Below are positions 13,754 to 17,250 of a stretch of 17,250 nucleotides of DNA, piece by piece; the stretch's first letter is position 1; every line of letters begins with the position of its first letter. The notes under the pieces are model-generated. The model had not been told where the DNA came from and made no database searches. It saw only the letters and a list, made by a program, of their open reading frames with translations. Location of the stretch: assembly GCA_964567295.1 (NCBI GenBank), contig CAZMLU010000035.1:1-17250 (forward strand), given 5' to 3'. Made by a program: the position numbers and the translations under genes. Source of the stretch: SLJK01 sp964567295 (GTDB lineage Bacteria; Bacillota; Dethiobacteria; DTU022; UBA8154).

Positions 13754-14836
13754 TTAGCCTACCCTCTTTTCCTGAACAAGCTTGTTCAGTTTCTCTTTAT
13801 CAGGTGCAGTCACTAATCCGTACTCTGTTATAAGAGCGCTCACAAGGTGCGCGGGAGTGATATCAAAGGCAGGATTTCTGGCTGTTACACCAACAGGAGC
13901 AATAGGGATTTGCTTCCAGGCCGTGATTTCATCTGCCGCTCTTTCTTCTACCTCTATTTCATCGCCTGTTTGCTTAGAAAAATCGAAAGTAGAAGTAGGA
14001 ACTGCCACGTAAAATGGGACGTTGTTTTCCCTGCAGAGAACTGCCAGGGGGTAAGTTCCAATTTTATTGGCGACATCTCCGTTAGCAGCAACCCGGTCAG
14101 CACCAACCACTACGCAATTTATAAGACCATTTCGCAAGAAAAAACCTGCTCCGCTATCAACTATTATAGTTACAGGAATATCATCTTTTTGTAGTTCCCA
14201 CGCCGTAAGACGAGAGCCTTGAAAAAAGGGCCGTGTTTCATCAGCAAATACGTGTATAGATTTACCACTGGAAACAGCACTTCTGATCACTCCTAATGCT
14301 GTCCCATAACCTGCGGTAGCTAAGGCGCCAGCATTGCAGTGTGTTAAAACTACGCCTTTTTGTGGAAGCAGTTGTGCTCCAAAATCACCTATTTTTTTAT
14401 TTATAAAAATATCTTCCTGAAGCATGTTTCCTGCCGCTTCCTCAAGCGAAATAAATATTTCTTTCGGGTGCATAACCCCTCCATCATCAACTCTTCCCAT
14501 CATTTTCTCTACGGCCCAGGAAAGGTTGACTGCAGTAGGGCGGGAATTTTTCAAGAACTCGCCTGCTTTATGTAAATCTGCGTGCATTTTGGAGTAAGAT
14601 ACTTCAAAATTTTGTTCCACGCGTAATTTTTCCACCGTGGCTTTTGCGGCCAATACCATTCCATATGCAGCAGTGACACCTATGGCAGGAGCACCTCTTA
14701 CTACCATCTGACGGATAGCCAGAGCTACTTCTTCAACACTATTACAGCTTACGTATTCTTCCCTTTCAGGAAGAATTCTTTGGTCAAGCAGTTTAAGACT
14801 TTTGCCTTCCCAGGAAATAGGTTGAATATTATCCAA
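13754..14836 (-). CDS. mtnA: S-methyl-5-thioribose-1-phosphate isomerase
   Basis: A 360-residue isomerase of the eIF2B-like family, converting methylthioribose-1-phosphate to methylthioribulose-1-phosphate; relatives also isomerise 5-deoxyribose-1-phosphate. Motifs are VRGAPAIGVTAAYG, the catalytic cysteine C167 in THCNAGALATAGYGTALG and the catalytic aspartate D247 in VVGADRVAANGDVANKIGTY. I place the start at TTG 14836, eight bases after GAGGGG and 25 bases after the phosphorylase stop. The protein then begins just before PISWEGKSLKLLDQR, as in the family. The open frame extends to an ATG at 14878, but that would overlap the phosphorylase gene by 17 bases and add 14 residues foreign to the family. 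It lies in the run phosphorylase-mtnA-aldolase. Confidence 0.94.
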   Translation of the reverse strand: MDNIQPISWEGKSLKLLDQRILPEREEYVSCNSVEEVALAIRQMVVRGAPAIGVTAAYGMVLAAKATVEKLRVEQNFEVSYSKMHADLHKAGEFLKNSRPTAVNLSWAVEKMMGRVDDGGVMHPKEIFISLEEAAGNMLQEDIFINKKIGDFGAQLLPQKGVVLTHCNAGALATAGYGTALGVIRSAVSSGKSIHVFADETRPFFQGSRLTAWELQKDDIPVTIIVDSGAGFFLRNGLINCVVVGADRVAANGDVANKIGTYPLAVLCRENNVPFYVAVPTSTFDFSKQTGDEIEVEERAADEITAWKQIPIAPVGVTARNPAFDITPAHLVSALITEYGLVTAPDKEKLNKLVQEKRVG

Positions 14837-14861
14837 GAAAATATCCCCTCTTTCTTCGTGC

Positions 14862-15653
14862 TTATTCTCCCAAATCATACTTTTCTTTATACCAACAAAG
14901 GCAGTTCCTCTCTGCAGGTATAGAAGATAGGGTTTCCATAAAAAGTTCCCTTATGATATTTATGTTCTCCTTCATTATTTCCACTATCTCTTGATGGGTT
15001 AGATGATCAGCAGAAAGCCCGGCTGCAAGGTTGGTAACCAGTGAAAGGTTTGCATAACAAAGGCCCGCTTCGCGCGCCAGAGTTGCCTCTGGTACAGTTG
15101 TCATTCCTACAACATCAGCACCCCACATGGCAAAGGTTTTTATCTCTGCCGGTGTCTCATAGCGCGGCCCTTCAGTACAGATGTAGGTCCCTCTGTCCAC
15201 AAAAGGAACGTCTTTTTTCTTCATGGCAAGCTTGAGTTGTTCACGGAGCTGCTGGCAGTAAGGTTCAGTTAGGTCCGTATGAACAACGTTTCCGTCTTCA
15301 CCGTCATAGAAAGTATTTTGGCGAATTTTAGTAAAATCTATAAATTGGTCGATAATTACCATTGCTCCCGGTAAAATATCTTTTCTCAGGGAACCCACTG
15401 CTGTTGTAGCAAATACTCTTTTTACCCCCAGCTCTTGCAGGGCGGAAATATTGGCCCGGTAATTTATTTTATGCGGAGGGATGCCGTGGCGTCTACCATG
15501 TCTTGCCAGGAAAGCGATTTTCTCACCCTCGTAACTCCCTAACTGAACCACCGCTTCACCATATTTTGTATCGATAATTTTTTCTTCGACATCATCCATT
15601 ACCTTGGGATGATAAAATCCCGTTCCACCTATTACAGCCATTTCTACTTCCAT
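14862..15653 (-). CDS. MTA phosphorylase family protein with 6-oxopurine signature (probable methylthioinosine/purine nucleoside phosphorylase)
   Basis: A 263-residue trimeric-type nucleoside phosphorylase that releases a purine base and forms a ribose-1-phosphate derivative. Visible are the N-terminal VIGGTGFY, the phosphate-site RHGRRHGIPPHKINYRAN, TTAVGSLRKDILPG, EGPRYETPAEI (161-171), VVGMTTVPEATLAREAG and VTNLAAGLS (206-214). In true MTA phosphorylases the last block has a D-x-D that reads the 6-amino group. Here N208 followed by AAG is the pattern of 6-oxopurine enzymes, including the methylthioinosine phosphorylase known from Pseudomonas aeruginosa. It should therefore prefer methylthioinosine, deoxyinosine or inosine made by MtaD. 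The ATG start has GGAGG six bases upstream, 18 bases after the SAHH paralogue. Most pipelines would call it mtnP, so the symbol is left blank. Confidence 0.88.
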   Translation of the reverse strand: MEVEMAVIGGTGFYHPKVMDDVEEKIIDTKYGEAVVQLGSYEGEKIAFLARHGRRHGIPPHKINYRANISALQELGVKRVFATTAVGSLRKDILPGAMVIIDQFIDFTKIRQNTFYDGEDGNVVHTDLTEPYCQQLREQLKLAMKKKDVPFVDRGTYICTEGPRYETPAEIKTFAMWGADVVGMTTVPEATLAREAGLCYANLSLVTNLAAGLSADHLTHQEIVEIMKENINIIRELFMETLSSIPAERNCLCWYKEKYDLGE

Positions 15654-15671
15654 TTCAATCCTCCAATTATA

Positions 15672-16922
15672 TCAATCTAATTCCCAGCTTTCCAGGTATC
15701 TCTGTTGATGTTCGTTCAACGAATCGATCTTTATACCAAGACCTTTTAGTTTCAAAGAAGCTACCTCGCTATCTACTTCAGGCGGGATGGAGAGCACTTT
15801 GTTATCTAAACGTCCTTCTTGGTCCATTAAATACTTAAGGGCCAAAACTTGTAAAGCAAAAGACATATCCATGATCTCCGCAGGATGACCGTCAGCAGCA
15901 GCCAGATTGACAAGCCTTCCTTCTCCTAAAAGGTAAATCCTGCGACCTCGGGGTAGAATATATGCATCCACATCTTTTCTAACCCTTTTTGGGGGGGCCT
16001 CAGCAAGAGCAGAAAGAGATTCTTTATCGATCTCAATATCAAAGTGGCCGGCGTTGGAAAGAATAGCCTGATCTTTCATAACCTTAAAGTGCTCTTCTGT
16101 CAGCACTTTGTTGCAGCCGGTGACGGTAACAAAAATATCGCCTTCTTTAGCAGCATCAATTAACGGCATTACTTCAAAACCATCCATGTGTGCTTCCAGG
16201 GCTTTGATCTCGTCTACTTCACTGACGATTATCTTGGCCCCCAGTCCGTTTGCTCTCATGGCAACTCCTTTTCCGCACCACCCGTATCCGATCACCACCA
16301 CTCTTTTACCCGCGATGATTAAGTTTGTGGAACGCATTATTCCGTCCATGACAGACTGCCCCGTCCCGTAACGGTTGTCAAATAGATATTTACAAAGGGC
16401 ATCGTTTACTGCCATTACAGGAAAGCCCAGGGCATTAGCTTTTTCCATAGCACGAACCCTGATCAGGCCGGTCGTTGTCTCCTCGGCCCCACCGATTACA
16501 CGGGGAAGGAGCTCTGAAAAACTTTTGTGCAGTAGGGATACCATGTCTCCTCCATCATCTATGACAAGCCTTGGTGTAGAAGACGCTGTTTTATATAAGT
16601 GTTCTTTATATTCTTCATCCGTTGCGCCATGCCAGGCATATACTTCAACTCCCTGATTTGCGAGGCCTGCTGCTATAGCATCTTGAGTTGAAAGGGGATT
16701 GCTCCCTGTAATTACCACGTTGGCCCCTGCTTCCTTCAAAACAAGGGACATATAAGCTGTTTTTGCCTCCAGGTGCAAACAGATGGCAAGGTTAATACCT
16801 TTGAAAGGCTTGCTTTTTCCTAAGCTAAATTCCAGCTCTTTCAAAACAGGCATGTGTTCTTTCACCCAGCGAATCTTTTCCAGGCCTTCTTGGGCAAGGC
16901 TTTCATCTCTAATCATGCTCAA
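15672..16922 (-). CDS. Second adenosylhomocysteinase-family protein, short archaeal type (possible S-inosylhomocysteine hydrolase)
   Basis: A 416-residue paralogue of the SAH hydrolase family. It has the shared core: H50 in CLHLEAKTAYM, IDDGGD (121-126), EETTTG (147-152), ND..CKYLFDNRYGTGQS with K168, D172 and N173, the NAD loop GYGWCGKG (202-209) and NAGHFDIEI. It differs from the long form encoded at 7968-9416. It lacks the insertion and the KPxHYRY tail, has Thr177 where the long form has the active-site cysteine, and has HLEAKTA for HMTIQTA. These features are typical of archaeal and some anaerobic bacterial enzymes. It heads the run phosphorylase-mtnA-aldolase. The start is TTG 16922 or ATG 16916; AAAGGA lies 12 bases before the TTG. 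The substrate may be SAH or, given MtaD, S-inosylhomocysteine, as characterised in Methanocaldococcus jannaschii. Confidence 0.9.
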   Translation of the reverse strand: MSMIRDESLAQEGLEKIRWVKEHMPVLKELEFSLGKSKPFKGINLAICLHLEAKTAYMSLVLKEAGANVVITGSNPLSTQDAIAAGLANQGVEVYAWHGATDEEYKEHLYKTASSTPRLVIDDGGDMVSLLHKSFSELLPRVIGGAEETTTGLIRVRAMEKANALGFPVMAVNDALCKYLFDNRYGTGQSVMDGIMRSTNLIIAGKRVVVIGYGWCGKGVAMRANGLGAKIIVSEVDEIKALEAHMDGFEVMPLIDAAKEGDIFVTVTGCNKVLTEEHFKVMKDQAILSNAGHFDIEIDKESLSALAEAPPKRVRKDVDAYILPRGRRIYLLGEGRLVNLAAADGHPAEIMDMSFALQVLALKYLMDQEGRLDNKVLSIPPEVDSEVASLKLKGLGIKIDSLNEHQQRYLESWELD

Positions 16923-17051
16923 TGTTATTTCAAATCCTTTCAGGGCATTATTCTATAAAATATAATTCGTGAAGCTCACCATAAACTCCTGCAAATATCA
17001 CTTTACCCCACGGGAAAAGAAAGTATAAAGGAGCCTCTTTTCTTTAGCAAC

Positions 17052-17074
17052 AAAAAAAGCCCTAAACGGGCTTT
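17052..17074 (-). terminator. Rho-independent terminator after the tRNA pair
   Basis: On the minus strand AAAGCCC and GGGCTTT pair around a five-base loop and are followed by a run of T (17052-17058, partly shared with the stem). It lies seven bases after the tRNA-Leu 3' CCA end. Confidence 0.85.
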
Positions 17075-17080
17075 ATAAAA

Positions 17081-17166
17081 TGGTGCGAGAGGGGGGATTT
17101 GAACCCCCACACCCTTGCGGGCACTAGGTCCTGAACCTAGCGCGTCTGCCGTTCCGCCACTCTCGC
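17081..17166 (-). tRNA. tRNA-Leu (CAG)
   Basis: An 86-base cloverleaf with a long variable arm, as expected for leucine. The acceptor stem is GCGAGAG/CTCTCGC, the anticodon stem CTAGG/CCTAG encloses the loop TTCAGGA (anticodon CAG), the T arm contains GGTTCAAATCC, and the 3' CCA is encoded. It lies six bases downstream of tRNA-Lys and upstream of a terminator. Confidence 0.96.
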
Positions 17167-17172
17167 ATAAAA

Positions 17173-17248
17173 TGGTGAGCCATCCAGGGCTCGAACCTGG
17201 GACACCCTGATTAAAAGTCAGGTGCTCTTCCAACTGAGCTAATGGCTC
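17173..17248 (-). tRNA. tRNA-Lys (TTT)
   Basis: A 76-base cloverleaf: acceptor GAGCCAT/ATGGCTC with discriminator A and encoded CCA, D arm TAGCTCAGTTGG, anticodon loop CTTTTAA (anticodon TTT), and T arm GGTTCGAGCCC. It is complete within two bases of the window edge; further tRNAs may precede it beyond the edge. Confidence 0.97.
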
Positions 17249-17250
17249 AC

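Noticed and set aside
14837..14878. Longer mtnA N-terminus from the ATG at 14878
   Set aside because: It would overlap the phosphorylase gene and add 14 residues unlike the family; the TTG at 14836 has a good ribosome binding site.
16923..17051. SAM or SAH riboswitch upstream of the short SAHH operon
   Set aside because: I found no conserved riboswitch core or attenuator hairpin in the leader; the only hairpin is the tRNA terminator. The gap upstream of ahcY (9417-9542) also shows none. No clear SigA promoter was found in this leader either.
17003..17233. 76-codon minus-strand open frame
   Set aside because: It runs through both tRNA genes and the terminator; the sequence is fully explained by these.

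Overview
This window looks like the chromosome of a low-to-moderate-GC Firmicute, most likely an anaerobe of the Clostridia (inferred). The reasons are strong GGAGG-type ribosome binding sites, SigA-like promoters, very frequent TTG and GTG starts, tRNAs with encoded CCA, and an archaeal-type adenosylhomocysteinase. Sixteen confident protein genes, one doubtful small one and two tRNAs are seen, nearly all on the minus strand. No rRNA, CRISPR array or insertion sequence is visible.

Left part (1-6360): an inositol-monophosphatase-family gene; a macro-domain gene with its own promoter, divergent from a plus-strand amidohydrolase; a short tyrosine recombinase followed by an overlapping small zinc-ribbon frame; a MoxR ATPase / VWA (CoxE-like) pair; a 353-base intergenic region with a cluster of DnaA-box-like 9-mers; and deoC.

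Right part (6537-16922): a dense salvage block for the by-products of S-adenosylmethionine (SAM) chemistry. It holds an MTA/SAH deaminase (mtaD, plus strand), a long-form adenosylhomocysteinase (ahcY) with an adenosine-kinase-like PfkB kinase, and a long minus-strand gene run. That run reads: a second, short archaeal-type adenosylhomocysteinase, a nucleoside phosphorylase of the MTA phosphorylase family, methylthioribose-1-P isomerase (mtnA), a class II aldolase, surE and rtcB. The order MtnP-MtnA-aldolase matches the 'DHAP shunt', which turns MTA or 5'-deoxyadenosine into DHAP plus an aldehyde.

The most interesting point is that the phosphorylase carries the 6-oxopurine signature (TN-x-AAG) instead of the D-x-D of true MTA phosphorylases. 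With mtaD, this suggests the cell first deaminates MTA/SAH/5'-deoxyadenosine and then processes the inosine forms. The second SAHH paralogue would be a candidate S-inosylhomocysteine hydrolase, while ahcY plus the adenosine kinase would serve the classical adenosine branch. This is an inference from residues and context.

Right edge: a tRNA-Lys(UUU) / tRNA-Leu(CAG) pair with a rho-independent terminator. Two unusual inverted repeats stand out: a perfect 36-bp palindrome inside rtcB and a 22-bp-stem hairpin between mtaD and ahcY.
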